NCBI RefSeq assembly: GCF_000718985.1
Contig: NZ_JODL01000034.1
Coordinates: 1 to 39,739 of the forward strand
Direction: 5' to 3'
From: Streptomyces megasporus
GTDB lineage: Bacteria > Actinomycetota > Actinomycetes > Streptomycetales > Streptomycetaceae
DNA: 39,739 nt
The notes beneath the pieces were generated by a model. It ran no database searches. It had not been told where the DNA came from and saw only the letters and a list, made by a program, of their open reading frames with translations. Positions within the stretch are counted from its first letter, which is position 1; each line of letters starts with the position of its first letter. Below, piece after piece: positions 26,480 through 36,763 of this stretch. The translations under genes were made by a program, and so were the position numbers.

Positions 26480-26974
26480 TCACTCCGCGTCGAGCTCGCC
26501 GAGGTCGCCGAGGTCGGTCGGCAGGTCGTCGAGGTCGGTGGGGAACTCGGTGGGGATCTCGACCTTGGTGAAGGTGTCGGTGGCGCCCGACTTCCAGGTG
26601 ACCGTGAGGCTCTTGCCGTCGACGTCCTTCACCGTGCCCTGGGAGCGGTCGGTGCTTTTGTCGGTGCACTTGAGCGTGAAGGTGACCGGGTCGGCATCGG
26701 TGTCCAGAGGGCCCGAGCAGGCCGTCTCGCCGAGCAGGGCCGCCTGGTCGCCGCTGATGCTCAGCACCAGGGCGTCGGCGCCGTCCTTGGTGCTCCAGGT
26801 GCCCTCCAGCCCACCGTCCGACGAGCCGGTGTCGGTGTCCTGGGCGGGGCCGGTGGTCTCCTCGGCGGTCGGTTCGGGCGCGGACTCCTCGGAACCGCCG
26901 CCTCCGCAGCCGCCCACCAGCAGCACCGCGGCCAGGGTGGCCGCCGCTCCCGCGTACCGTGCTGACGTACGCAC
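26480..26974 (-). CDS. Small predicted lipoprotein, unknown function
   Basis: This 164-residue protein has a signal stretch (AGAAATLAAVLLVGGC) whose lipobox VGGC gives a lipid-anchored Cys near residue 23, followed by Gly/Ser/Glu/Thr-rich linker sequence and a small domain starting GTWSTKDG with two Cys. It ends in Asp/Leu-rich pseudo-repeats (DLDDLPTDLGDLGEL). GTG 26974 is chosen because GGAGGGG lies 7 nt before it; the ATG at 26989 is itself next to that Shine-Dalgarno. The beta-rich domain resembles small lipocalin-like secreted proteins, without a firm family. It is convergent with nuoN and probably monocistronic. Confidence 0.8.
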   Translation of the reverse strand: MRTSARYAGAAATLAAVLLVGGCGGGGSEESAPEPTAEETTGPAQDTDTGSSDGGLEGTWSTKDGADALVLSISGDQAALLGETACSGPLDTDADPVTFTLKCTDKSTDRSQGTVKDVDGKSLTVTWKSGATDTFTKVEIPTEFPTDLDDLPTDLGDLGELDAE

Positions 26975-27070
26975 GTGGTCCCCCTCCATGTGTGATGCAA
27001 GGACACGTCAAGCTAGCAGGTGGGGCCGGGGCGCCGAGAGGGTTCGACGGGCCCGGCCTCCGACCGTGTG

Positions 27071-28309
27071 CTAGACGGCCGGGTGGATCCGTCCCGACAC
27101 CTCGCCGAGGCCGATGCGGGAGCCGTTCGGGCCCGGGGCCCAGGCGGTGATGACGACCTCGTCGCCGTCCTCCAGGAACGTCCGCTCGCCGTCGGGCAGT
27201 TCGAGCGGCTCCCGGCCGGACCAGGTCAGCTCCAGCAGGCAGCCGCGCTGCCGGGGCTCCGGGCCGCTGACCGTGCCGGAGGCGAAGAGGTCCCCGGTGC
27301 GCAGCGAGGCGCCGTTGACGGTCATGTGGGCGAGCTGCTGGGCGGCCGTCCAGTACATGGCGGAGAACGGCGGCTCGGCGACGGTGTGGCCGTTGAGGGC
27401 GACGGAGAGCCGCAGATCCAGCCCGCAGGGCTCCCCGGCGGCGGAGTCGTCCAGGTAGTCCAGCAGGGGGTGGGTGCGCTCGGGCGGGGCCGTGCGGGCG
27501 GCGTCGAGGGCGTCGAGCGGCGTGATCCAGGCGGAGACGGAGGTCGCGAAGGACTTCCCCAGGAACGGGCCGAGCGGCACGTACTCCCACGCCTGGATGT
27601 CGCGCGCCGACCAGTCGTTGAGCAGGCAGACGCCGAAGACGTGCTCCCGGAAGTCGGACTGCGGAACGCGCTCGCCCTGCCGCGAGGGGGTGCCGACGAC
27701 GAAGCCGACCTCGGCCTCGATGTCCAGGCGGCGCGACGGGCCGAAGGTGGGGGCCGTCTCGTCGGGGGCCTTGCGCTGGCCCTGCGGGCGGACGACGGGG
27801 GTGCCGGAGACCACGACGGTTCCGGCGCGGCCGTGGTAGCCGATCGGCAGGTGCTTCCAGTTCGGGGTGAGCGGCTCGCCCTGGGGGCGGAAGATCCGAC
27901 CGACGTTGGAGGCGTGGTGTTCGCTGGCGTAGAAGTCCACGTAGTCGGCCGGCTCGAAGGGGAGGTGGAGGGTGACGTCCTCGAGTCGGAGCAGGTTGTG
28001 CGTGACGGTGCCGACGTGTTCGGGGGAGGTCAGCCAGGAACGCACCTCGGCGCGCACGGCCTGCCAGACCGGCCGGCCGGCCGCCATCAGGGGGTTGAGG
28101 TTCGGCTGCTGCAGCAGTTCGGTGTGGGCCGAGCCGCAGGCGTCCGCCGCCGCGCCCGCGTCCAGGACGTGGTCGCCGTAGCGGACGCCGATCCGGGGCA
28201 GGTCGGGGTCGTCCTCGGTGGTGAAGACGCCGTAGGGAAGGTTGTCCGGGCCGAAGAGGTCGTCGTCGGGCAGGACGAGCGGGGTCGCGTCGGAGGTGAC
28301 GTCGGACAT
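27071..28309 (-). CDS. fahA: Fumarylacetoacetase
   Basis: This enzyme hydrolyses fumarylacetoacetate to fumarate and acetoacetate, the last step of tyrosine/homogentisate degradation. It has 412 residues, close to animal FAH (419), with an SH3-like N-terminal part and the FAH fold from about 120. By alignment from memory with mouse FAH, metal ligands are Asp125, Glu198, Glu200 and Asp232, and the general base is His132; Tyr158 and Lys252 also match. The start is ATG 28309. No other homogentisate-pathway gene is nearby. It is divergent from the polyprenyl synthase gene; a 7-bp-arm dyad sits in its likely promoter. Confidence 0.93.
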   Translation of the reverse strand: MSDVTSDATPLVLPDDDLFGPDNLPYGVFTTEDDPDLPRIGVRYGDHVLDAGAAADACGSAHTELLQQPNLNPLMAAGRPVWQAVRAEVRSWLTSPEHVGTVTHNLLRLEDVTLHLPFEPADYVDFYASEHHASNVGRIFRPQGEPLTPNWKHLPIGYHGRAGTVVVSGTPVVRPQGQRKAPDETAPTFGPSRRLDIEAEVGFVVGTPSRQGERVPQSDFREHVFGVCLLNDWSARDIQAWEYVPLGPFLGKSFATSVSAWITPLDALDAARTAPPERTHPLLDYLDDSAAGEPCGLDLRLSVALNGHTVAEPPFSAMYWTAAQQLAHMTVNGASLRTGDLFASGTVSGPEPRQRGCLLELTWSGREPLELPDGERTFLEDGDEVVITAWAPGPNGSRIGLGEVSGRIHPAV

Positions 28310-28356
28310 GGATGAGTGCCTCGCCTTCGAGGTCGTCGCCGGTCAGGGCCGCGAAC

Positions 28357-28385
28357 AGGCTACGCGGTGGTGATCCACCGCAGAA
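28357..28385 (-). promoter_or_regulatory. Candidate fahA promoter with embedded operator dyad
   Basis: On the reverse strand TTCTGC (28385-28380) and TAGCCT (28362-28357) are 17 nt apart. The spacer is almost wholly filled by a perfect dyad GCGGTGG-TGAT-CCACCGC (28364-28381). A dyad between -35 and -10 is a typical repressor site; an aromatic-catabolism repressor is a natural guess but is not shown. Confidence 0.4.
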
Positions 28386-28597
28386 GCGGTGCGCGACGGC
28401 CGGGAGGACGGCGGCCGAGAGGGTGGTCGGGACGGGGTGGGATGCAGAGGTACGCGGGGACGTTGATCGTTCCGGAACCGGCTACGCTGCCAGGGATGAT
28501 GATGGTGATAGCGGCCCGGTGACGCGGTGACGCGCCGTGACGGCCGCAGCGAGCCGCGTGATCGTTCGCTGATCGTAGGCAGACAGGAGTACCCCTC

Positions 28598-29608
28598 GTG
28601 ACCGTCGGCGGGCCCTTCGGGCTGAGCGTGCGCGACCAGGCACTGGAAGCCCGTGTCCAGGCGGGGTTGGCGGCCGTCGAGGAAGGCCTCATGGAGGCCA
28701 CCAAGAGCGGCGTGCCCTTCATAACGGAAGCCGCGCAGCACTTGGTTCGCGCCGGAGGGAAACGGTTCCGGCCTCTGCTGGTGATGCTGGCGTCGCAGTT
28801 CGGCGATCCCCATGCCCCGGGGGTGGTGCCCTCGGCGGTGGTCGTGGAGCTGACGCACCTGGCGACCCTCTACCACGACGACGTGATGGACGAGGCGAAC
28901 GTGCGGCGCGGGGTGCCGAGCGCGAACGCCCGCTGGGACAACTCGGTGGCCGTCCTCACCGGGGACTTCCTCTTCGCGCGGGCCTCGCGCATCGTGGCCG
29001 ATCTGGGGCCGGACGCGGTCCGTATCCAGGCCGAGGCCTTCGAGCGGCTGGTGACCGGACAGATCATGGAGACGGCGGGGCCGCAGGAGGGCGACGACCC
29101 GATCGCCCACTACCTCGACGTGATCTCGGGGAAGACCGGTTCGCTGGTCGCGGTGGCCGTGCGCCTGGGGGCGATGATGTCGGGCGCGGACGGGGACGTC
29201 GTGGACGTCCTCACCCAGTACGGGGAGCGGATCGGCACGGCCTTCCAGTTGGCGGACGACGTCCTGGACATCGCCAGCGACTCGCACGAGTCCGGCAAGA
29301 CGCCCGGCACCGACCTGCGCGAGGGCATCGCGACGCTGCCGGTGCTCCGGCTGCGCGCCCGCGCGGAGCGGGAGGGGACGCCGGAGGACCTGGCCCTGTG
29401 CGCGCTGCTGGACGGGGACCTGACGGACGAGGCCCGCCATGCCGAGGCCCTGGCGAGGTTCCGCGCCCACCCGGCGCTGGAGGAGGCTCGCCGCGACACG
29501 ATCCGCTATGCGGACGAGGCCCGTGCCACTCTCGCGCCCCTGCCCGACTGCTCGGCCAAGGAGGCCCTCTCCTCCCTGTGCGACGCGGTGGTCCACCGGG
29601 CGGTCTGA
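28598..29608 (+). CDS. Polyprenyl diphosphate synthase (long-chain, trans type)
   Basis: This isoprenyl chain-elongating enzyme condenses IPP onto allylic diphosphates. The 336-residue all-helical protein has GGKRFRP (53-59), the first Asp-rich motif DDVMD (94-98) and the second DDVLD (220-224). The residue five before the first motif is Ala (89), with no bulky aromatic at -4 or -5, which in this family indicates a long product such as the C40-C50 side chain of menaquinone. GTG 28598 has AGGAG about 10 nt upstream. In the company of menG, the reductase and nuo, supply of the menaquinone tail is likely; solanesyl/octaprenyl-type specificity is inferred. Confidence 0.9.
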   Translation: MTVGGPFGLSVRDQALEARVQAGLAAVEEGLMEATKSGVPFITEAAQHLVRAGGKRFRPLLVMLASQFGDPHAPGVVPSAVVVELTHLATLYHDDVMDEANVRRGVPSANARWDNSVAVLTGDFLFARASRIVADLGPDAVRIQAEAFERLVTGQIMETAGPQEGDDPIAHYLDVISGKTGSLVAVAVRLGAMMSGADGDVVDVLTQYGERIGTAFQLADDVLDIASDSHESGKTPGTDLREGIATLPVLRLRARAEREGTPEDLALCALLDGDLTDEARHAEALARFRAHPALEEARRDTIRYADEARATLAPLPDCSAKEALSSLCDAVVHRAV

Positions 29609-29883
29609 TGTCGCGCCGGCCCGTGTTCTTCCTGGTCGGGCGGGTTTAGCCCGCTTTCGGAAGACCGTGTGGGGGGCGTGTTCCATCGGTGGGGAGGAGA
29701 CGGAGCGGCGCCGTCATCCTGCGGTCGTACATCGACTTGCCCCTGGCGGCTGACGCCCTGTCCGGAGCAATTTGATGGGATTGAACCCGTCAACATCCAC
29801 CGGATTGGGTGAGAATGGCGGCGAGGGGTGGACGAGTGCGACACACGGACGAACCGCCGCCGATCACGGAGGTACGCGCACAC

Positions 29884-31035
29884 ATGGCACAGACCCGACC
29901 GATCAAGAAGGCGTTGCGCTACGCCGTGCCGGCCACGGTGGCCGGAGCGGCGGCGGTGACCGTCGGCCTCGTACCGGCGTTGGCCACTCCCGGCGACCCC
30001 GACCTGCCGAAGATCAGCGCGGAGGAATTGATAACGAGAGTCGCGGCGTCGGACGCCCGGCACCTGTCCGGCACGGTGCGGATCACCACCGATCTGGGGC
30101 TCCCCGCCCTGCCCGGCCCGGGTGGGGGCGACTCCCGCGGCGGAGAGGACGGCGCTCGGGGCGCCGATCCCCGGGGCAAGCTGATGGAGTTGGCCTCCGG
30201 CAGCCACACGCTGCGCGTCGCCGCCGACGGGCCGGACCGGCAGCGCGTCTCGATCGTGGAGAAGGCGGCGGAGTACAGCCTCGTCCGCAACGGCACGGAC
30301 GTGTGGGCGTACGACAGCAAGAGCAACACCGTCCACCACACCGTCCTTCCCGAGGGCACCGAACGGGAGAGGGCGCCTCGGGGGCCCGAGGGGATGACTC
30401 CGCAGAAGGCGGCCGAGCAGGCGCTCAAGGCGGTCGACGACACGACCTCGGTCACCGTCGACGGGACGACGAAGGTCGCCGGGCAGGACGCCTACCAACT
30501 GTTGATCGAGCCGAAGCAGGCGAACAGCACGGTCGAGTCGGTGCGCATCGCGGTGGACGCGGACAGCGGCGTGCCGCTGAGGTTCACGCTCATGCCCAAG
30601 GGCGGCGGCAAGGCCGCGGTCGACGTGGGCTTCACCGAGGTCGACTTCTCCAAGCCGGACGCGGAGACCTTCGCGTTCAAGCCGCCGAAGGGCGCGGAGG
30701 TCACCGAGGAGAGGTTCGACGGCGCGCCGGACGGCTCCGCCGCGCCGGACCGCGAGAAGGACCGACAGGACGTGCCGTCCGGCCTGAAGGTCATCGGCGA
30801 GGGCTGGAGCACGGTCGCCGAGTTCACGCTGCCCGGACGCGCCGCGGACGGGGTGAGGTCCCCCGAGGCGCAGGAGATGCTCGGCAGGTTCACCGACGAG
30901 GTGACGGGGGACTTCGGCTCCGGCCGGTTCTTCGGCACCCGTCTCGTCAACGCCCTGATCACCGACGACGGCACCGTGTACGTGGGTGCCGTCACCCGGG
31001 ACGGTCTGGTCGAGGCCGCGAACGCGGCCGAGTGA
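29884..31035 (+). CDS. Secreted LolA/RseB-like (DUF2092-type) protein
   Basis: The 383-residue protein has a signal peptide: KKALRY, hydrophobic stretch, and cleavage near ALA-TPG at about residue 32. It lacks a lipobox Cys. The body is beta-rich with a LolA/RseB-like pattern: LSGTVRITTDLGLP, WAYDSKSNTVHH and FTEVDFSKPDAETFAFKPPKG, the last typical of the half-barrel's final strand. Such proteins bind lipids or act as envelope sensors; no specific ligand is known to me. ATG 29884 has GGAGG (29868-29872) upstream; in-frame earlier starts (29809, 29836) give non-conserved leaders. The next genes encode an ABC exporter, with the reading frames abutting, so the three probably act together at the membrane. 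Confidence 0.8.
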   Translation: MAQTRPIKKALRYAVPATVAGAAAVTVGLVPALATPGDPDLPKISAEELITRVAASDARHLSGTVRITTDLGLPALPGPGGGDSRGGEDGARGADPRGKLMELASGSHTLRVAADGPDRQRVSIVEKAAEYSLVRNGTDVWAYDSKSNTVHHTVLPEGTERERAPRGPEGMTPQKAAEQALKAVDDTTSVTVDGTTKVAGQDAYQLLIEPKQANSTVESVRIAVDADSGVPLRFTLMPKGGGKAAVDVGFTEVDFSKPDAETFAFKPPKGAEVTEERFDGAPDGSAAPDREKDRQDVPSGLKVIGEGWSTVAEFTLPGRAADGVRSPEAQEMLGRFTDEVTGDFGSGRFFGTRLVNALITDDGTVYVGAVTRDGLVEAANAAE

Positions 31036-31151
31036 CCGAACCGCCGCCCGGCCCCTTTCGGCCACCGGTGCCACCGGCGCCGCCGTGCCGGCTCGGAGGG
31101 GCCGGCGCGGCGGCGCCGTTCCGGGCCGCCCGCCCGACCTCGGGGAGCAGC

Positions 31152-32111
31152 ATGCAGCCACCGCCCGTCCGGGACACGGTCGTCGAGACCCGCGGTCTCA
31201 CCAAGCGGTACCGCGGCGGCAGGCCCGCCGTGGCCGACCTCGACCTGTCCGTGCCACGCGGCAGCGTCTTCGGTTTCCTGGGCCCCAACGGCTCGGGGAA
31301 GACGACGACGATCCGGATGCTGCTCGGGCTGATCGAGCCGAGCGGCGGCGGCGTACGGATGCTGGGGGAGCCGATGCCGGACGCGGCCCGGCGGGTGCTG
31401 CCGAGGGTGGGCGCGCTGATCGAGGGCCCGGCGTTGTACGGCTTCCTCTCCGGGCGCGACAACCTGGCGCGCTTCGACGCGGCCGACCCGACCGCCGACC
31501 CCCGCACCCGCGCCGCCCGGGTGGGGCGGGCGTTGGAGCGGGTGGGGCTCACGGCCGCGGCGGGGAAGAGGGCGAGGACGTACTCGCTGGGCATGAAGCA
31601 GCGGCTCGGTCTGGCGGCGGCCCTGTTGCAGCCGCGCGATCTGCTGGTCCTGGACGAGCCGACCAATGGGCTCGATCCCCAGGGCATGCGCGAGATCCGT
31701 GCCCTGGTGCGCGAACTCGCCGACGACGGCACCACGGTCTTCCTCTCCTCCCACCTGCTGGACGAGGTCGAGCAGGTCTGTACGCACGCGGCGGTGATGG
31801 CCCGCGGACGGCTGCTCACCCAGGGGCCGGTGGCCGAGCTGGCGGCGGGGGCCCACGGGCGGCTCGTGGTCACCACCCCGGACAGCGCGGACGCCGTCCG
31901 TGTGCTGAAGGAGTGGGGCGTGACCGACCTGACCGTCGACGGCGACCGCGTCACCGGCGAGGTGCCGACCGTCGATCCCCCCGATCCGGCCGACCTCAAC
32001 GCCGCCCTGGTGCGTTCCGGGGTCCGGGTGCGGGCCTTCGGGACCGAGCGCGTCTCGTTGGAGGACGCCTTCGTCGCGCTGACCGGGGAGGGTTTCGATG
32101 TCGCGGGCTGA
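31152..32111 (+). CDS. ABC transporter ATP-binding protein
   Basis: This is an exporter-type ATPase of 319 residues: Walker A GPNGSGKTT (44-52), signature SLGMKQR (145-151), Walker B LLVLDE (164-169) with DEPTNGLDPQG, and H-loop His201 (SSHLLDE). The C-terminal 90 residues form a DrrA-like regulatory domain (VVTTPDSADAVRVL). ATG 31152 has GGGGAG at 31142-31147. An alternative GTG at 31032 overlaps the previous stop as GTGA and would add a 40-residue Pro-rich N-terminus. It overlaps the permease gene by 14 nt. Relatives export antibiotics, lipids or peptides; the substrate is unknown. Confidence 0.9.
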   Translation: MQPPPVRDTVVETRGLTKRYRGGRPAVADLDLSVPRGSVFGFLGPNGSGKTTTIRMLLGLIEPSGGGVRMLGEPMPDAARRVLPRVGALIEGPALYGFLSGRDNLARFDAADPTADPRTRAARVGRALERVGLTAAAGKRARTYSLGMKQRLGLAAALLQPRDLLVLDEPTNGLDPQGMREIRALVRELADDGTTVFLSSHLLDEVEQVCTHAAVMARGRLLTQGPVAELAAGAHGRLVVTTPDSADAVRVLKEWGVTDLTVDGDRVTGEVPTVDPPDPADLNAALVRSGVRVRAFGTERVSLEDAFVALTGEGFDVAG

Positions 32112-33048
32112 CCTTCCCCGGGCGGGGGCCTCACACGTCGAGCCGGCGCGGGGCGAGCCGGCGGGGGGCGAGCCGGCGGGGGGCCGGGACGTTCCCGCGC
32201 GCCGGCCCGGACCGCTGTGGTCGCTGGGGCTGTTCCGCAGCGAACTCGTCCTCACCTTCCGCCGGTGGCGGACTCTGGCGCTGCTGGCCGTGCTGGCGGG
32301 GATTCCGCTGCTGGTCGGGATCGCCGTCAGGATCGAGACCGGCGGGGACGGCACGGCCGACGGCGGGGGCGGGGAAGGCCCGGCGTTCATCGGTCAGATC
32401 ACCAACAACGGTCTGTTCCTGGTCTTCACCGCGCTCGCCGCGACCCTTCCGTTCTTCCTCCCCATGACCGTCGGGGTCGTCGCGGGCGACGCGATCGCGG
32501 GGGAGGCGGGCGCGGGCACCCTGCGCTATCTGCTGGTCGCCCCGGCCGGACGCACGCGGCTGCTGCTCGCCAAGTTCACCGCCGTCGTGGTCTTCTGTCT
32601 GGCGGCGACTCTGACGGTGGCGGTCTCCGCCCTGGTCGTGGGGGTCCTCCTCTTCCCCGTCGGGGAGGTGACCCTGCTCTCCGGGACCACGGTCTCCTTC
32701 GCCGAGGGACTGGTGCGGGCCCTGGCCATAGCGGTCGCGGTCGCCGTCTCGCTGGTCGGCCTGGCGGCGTTGGGCCTGTTCGTCTCCACCCTCACCAACA
32801 GCGGTGTCGCGGCCATGGCCACCACCGTCGGCCTGTTGATCGCCGTGCAGATCCTGGGCGCGATCCCGCAGTTGGACGCCGTCCACCCCTATCTCTTCCC
32901 GCACCACTGGATGTCCTTCGCGGACCTCCTCCGCGATCCCGTCTACTGGGAGGACCTGCTCGACAACCTCGGCCTTCAGGGGCTGTACGCGGCCGTCTTC
33001 GGCACGGCCGCGTGGGCCCGCTTCACCAACCGCGACATCACGGTCTGA
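32098..33048 (+). CDS. ABC transporter permease (ABC-2 type)
   Basis: This 316-residue partner of the preceding ATPase has about six predicted membrane helices: RRWRTLALLAVLAGIPLLVG, TALAATLPFFLPMTVG, then a pair around AVVVFCLAATLTVAV, and later helices to near the C-terminus. GDAIAGEAGAGTLRYLLVAPAGR is the usual ABC-2 coupling segment. The N-terminus has a GEPAGG repeat encoded by a short tandem DNA repeat (about 32150-32180). ATG 32098 lies within the end of the ATPase gene, showing translational coupling. A hairpin terminator follows. Confidence 0.88.
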   Translation: MSRADLPRAGASHVEPARGEPAGGEPAGGRDVPARRPGPLWSLGLFRSELVLTFRRWRTLALLAVLAGIPLLVGIAVRIETGGDGTADGGGGEGPAFIGQITNNGLFLVFTALAATLPFFLPMTVGVVAGDAIAGEAGAGTLRYLLVAPAGRTRLLLAKFTAVVVFCLAATLTVAVSALVVGVLLFPVGEVTLLSGTTVSFAEGLVRALAIAVAVAVSLVGLAALGLFVSTLTNSGVAAMATTVGLLIAVQILGAIPQLDAVHPYLFPHHWMSFADLLRDPVYWEDLLDNLGLQGLYAAVFGTAAWARFTNRDITV

Positions 33049-33090
33049 GGGCGGCGCCCCCGCCTCCTCCCGGCGCCCGGGGCCCGGAGA

Positions 33091-33132
33091 CGGGCACCGC
33101 CCGCCGGCGCGATCACCGGCGGGCGGTGCCCG
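33091..33132. terminator. Hairpin between convergent ABC permease and aminopeptidase genes
   Basis: Bases 33091-33107 pair perfectly with 33116-33132 (17 bp, loop of 8). The position between two converging stop codons fits a bidirectional terminator. Confidence 0.8.
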
Positions 33133-33180
33133 ACTCGATCGAGGGGGGAATCGGACGGGCCGGGAGCCGAGCAGGACGGC

Positions 33181-34440
<1,260 letters not shown>

Positions 34441-34471
34441 TCATGCCCGGGGTGGGGCCGTTCGGGCGGCC

Positions 34472-35479
34472 TCAGTCCCGTGCGGTGTCCGCCCGCGCGA
34501 CGTCCGACGGCGCTCCGGTCGCCGTCGGCTCGTCGACCGGCGGGCGGCTCCCGGAGGAGGAGGCAGCCGCGGCGGCGGCTCGCAGGCGCGCCCGCGAGCG
34601 ACGCGCGGTGCGCAGGGCGTCCCAGGTCAGCACGGACAGGGCGGCCCAGACGAGCAGGAAGCCGGCCCAGCGCTCGGGCGGCATCTCCTCGTGGAAGACC
34701 AGCAGCCCCAGCAGGAACATCGAGACGGGCGTCAGGTACTGCAGCAGTCCGATCGTGGACAGCGGCAGCCGTACCGCCGCCCCGCCGAAGAAGATCAACG
34801 GCAGTGCGGTGGCCAGCCCGGCCAGGGAGAGCAGCACCGTGTGCCCGGGGCCCTCGGTGGTGAAGGTGGCCTCGCCCCGCGCGCCCAGGGAGAGCAGGAC
34901 GACGAGCGCGGGCAGGAACTGCACGGCCGTCTCGGCGCCGAAGCCCTCCACCCCGTCGAGCCGGACGCGCTTCTTGATCAGTCCGTAGAGGGCGAAGGAC
35001 GAGGCCAGCGTGAGGGACAGCCAGGGCATCCGGCCGTAGGCGACGGACATCACCGCCACCGCCAGCACGCCGATGCCGACGGCCGCCCACTGGGCGGGCC
35101 GCAGTCGCTCGCGCAGCAGCAGGACACCGAGGGCGATCGATATCAGCGGGTTGATGAAGTACCCCAGTGACGCCTCGATGACCTTGCCGACCTCGACCGC
35201 CCAGATGAACAACCCCCAGTTGACCGCGATCAGCGTGGACGCCAGGACGATCATCCCGAGTTTGCGGGGTTCGCGCGCCAGCGGCCTAATCCACGACCAG
35301 CGACGCAGCAGGACCAGGATGACCAGGGCGGTGGGCAGCGACCACACCATCCGGTGGGCCAGGACCTCGACGGCGCCGGCCGGTTCCAGGGCGTTCCAGT
35401 AGAGGGGCAGCAGTCCCCACATCCCGTAGGCGGAGAAGCCGAGCAGCAGACCCGTGCGGTGTTCGCCGTGCGACTCCAA
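34472..35479 (-). CDS. rarD: RarD-type EamA family transporter, TTG start
   Basis: This 10-helix membrane protein belongs to the drug/metabolite transporter superfamily. Two EamA halves are seen; the opening GLLLGFSAYGMWGLLPLYW and the later EVLAHRMVWS and INWGLFIWAVEVGKVIEASLGYFINPLI are RarD hallmarks. The start is best placed at TTG 35479, 4 nt from AGGAGG, where the protein begins ESHGEHRTG; upstream sequence in the frame is not protein-like. The 335-residue length exceeds E. coli RarD (296) by a hydrophilic C-terminal tail. The substrate is unknown; the chloramphenicol-sensitivity name does not prove a role. It lies downstream of korB across a terminator. Confidence 0.88.
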   Translation of the reverse strand: MESHGEHRTGLLLGFSAYGMWGLLPLYWNALEPAGAVEVLAHRMVWSLPTALVILVLLRRWSWIRPLAREPRKLGMIVLASTLIAVNWGLFIWAVEVGKVIEASLGYFINPLISIALGVLLLRERLRPAQWAAVGIGVLAVAVMSVAYGRMPWLSLTLASSFALYGLIKKRVRLDGVEGFGAETAVQFLPALVVLLSLGARGEATFTTEGPGHTVLLSLAGLATALPLIFFGGAAVRLPLSTIGLLQYLTPVSMFLLGLLVFHEEMPPERWAGFLLVWAALSVLTWDALRTARRSRARLRAAAAAASSSGSRPPVDEPTATGAPSDVARADTARD

Positions 35480-35614
35480 CGTTCCTCCTCGGGATGGCGG
35501 GCGATGCGACGACGGTAACGCAAGGTCGCCCGTGTGACATTCCCGTTCCGTCATACGGTGCTGACGCTCGCCGCCGGCCCCCTCCACCCCCTCCGCGCCG
35601 CGCACGCACGCGGA

Positions 35615-35651
35615 AGGGGGCCGGTCCCACCGAGGTGGAACCGGCCCCCTC
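35615..35651 (-). terminator. Hairpin terminator after korB
   Basis: A long stem pairs AGGGGGCCGGT (35615-35625) with the complement ending near 35651, extended inward by CCAC/GTGG after one mismatch, around the loop CGAG. It lies about 20 nt downstream of the korB stop (reverse strand) and upstream of rarD, so it should end the korAB transcript. Confidence 0.75.
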
Positions 35652-35671
35652 CACGGGGACGGGACGACGGA

Positions 35672-36755
<1,084 letters not shown>

Positions 36756-36763
<8 letters not shown>

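Noticed and set aside
28496..28522. Tiny frame ATG-ATG-ATG-GTG before the polyprenyl synthase gene, a possible leader peptide
   Set aside because: Eight codons with no recognisable regulatory codons or attenuator stems. It is most likely chance.
29637..29657. Short hairpin CGGGC/GCCCG followed by CTTTC after the polyprenyl synthase gene
   Set aside because: The stem is only 5 bp and the T-run three bases, too weak to call a terminator.
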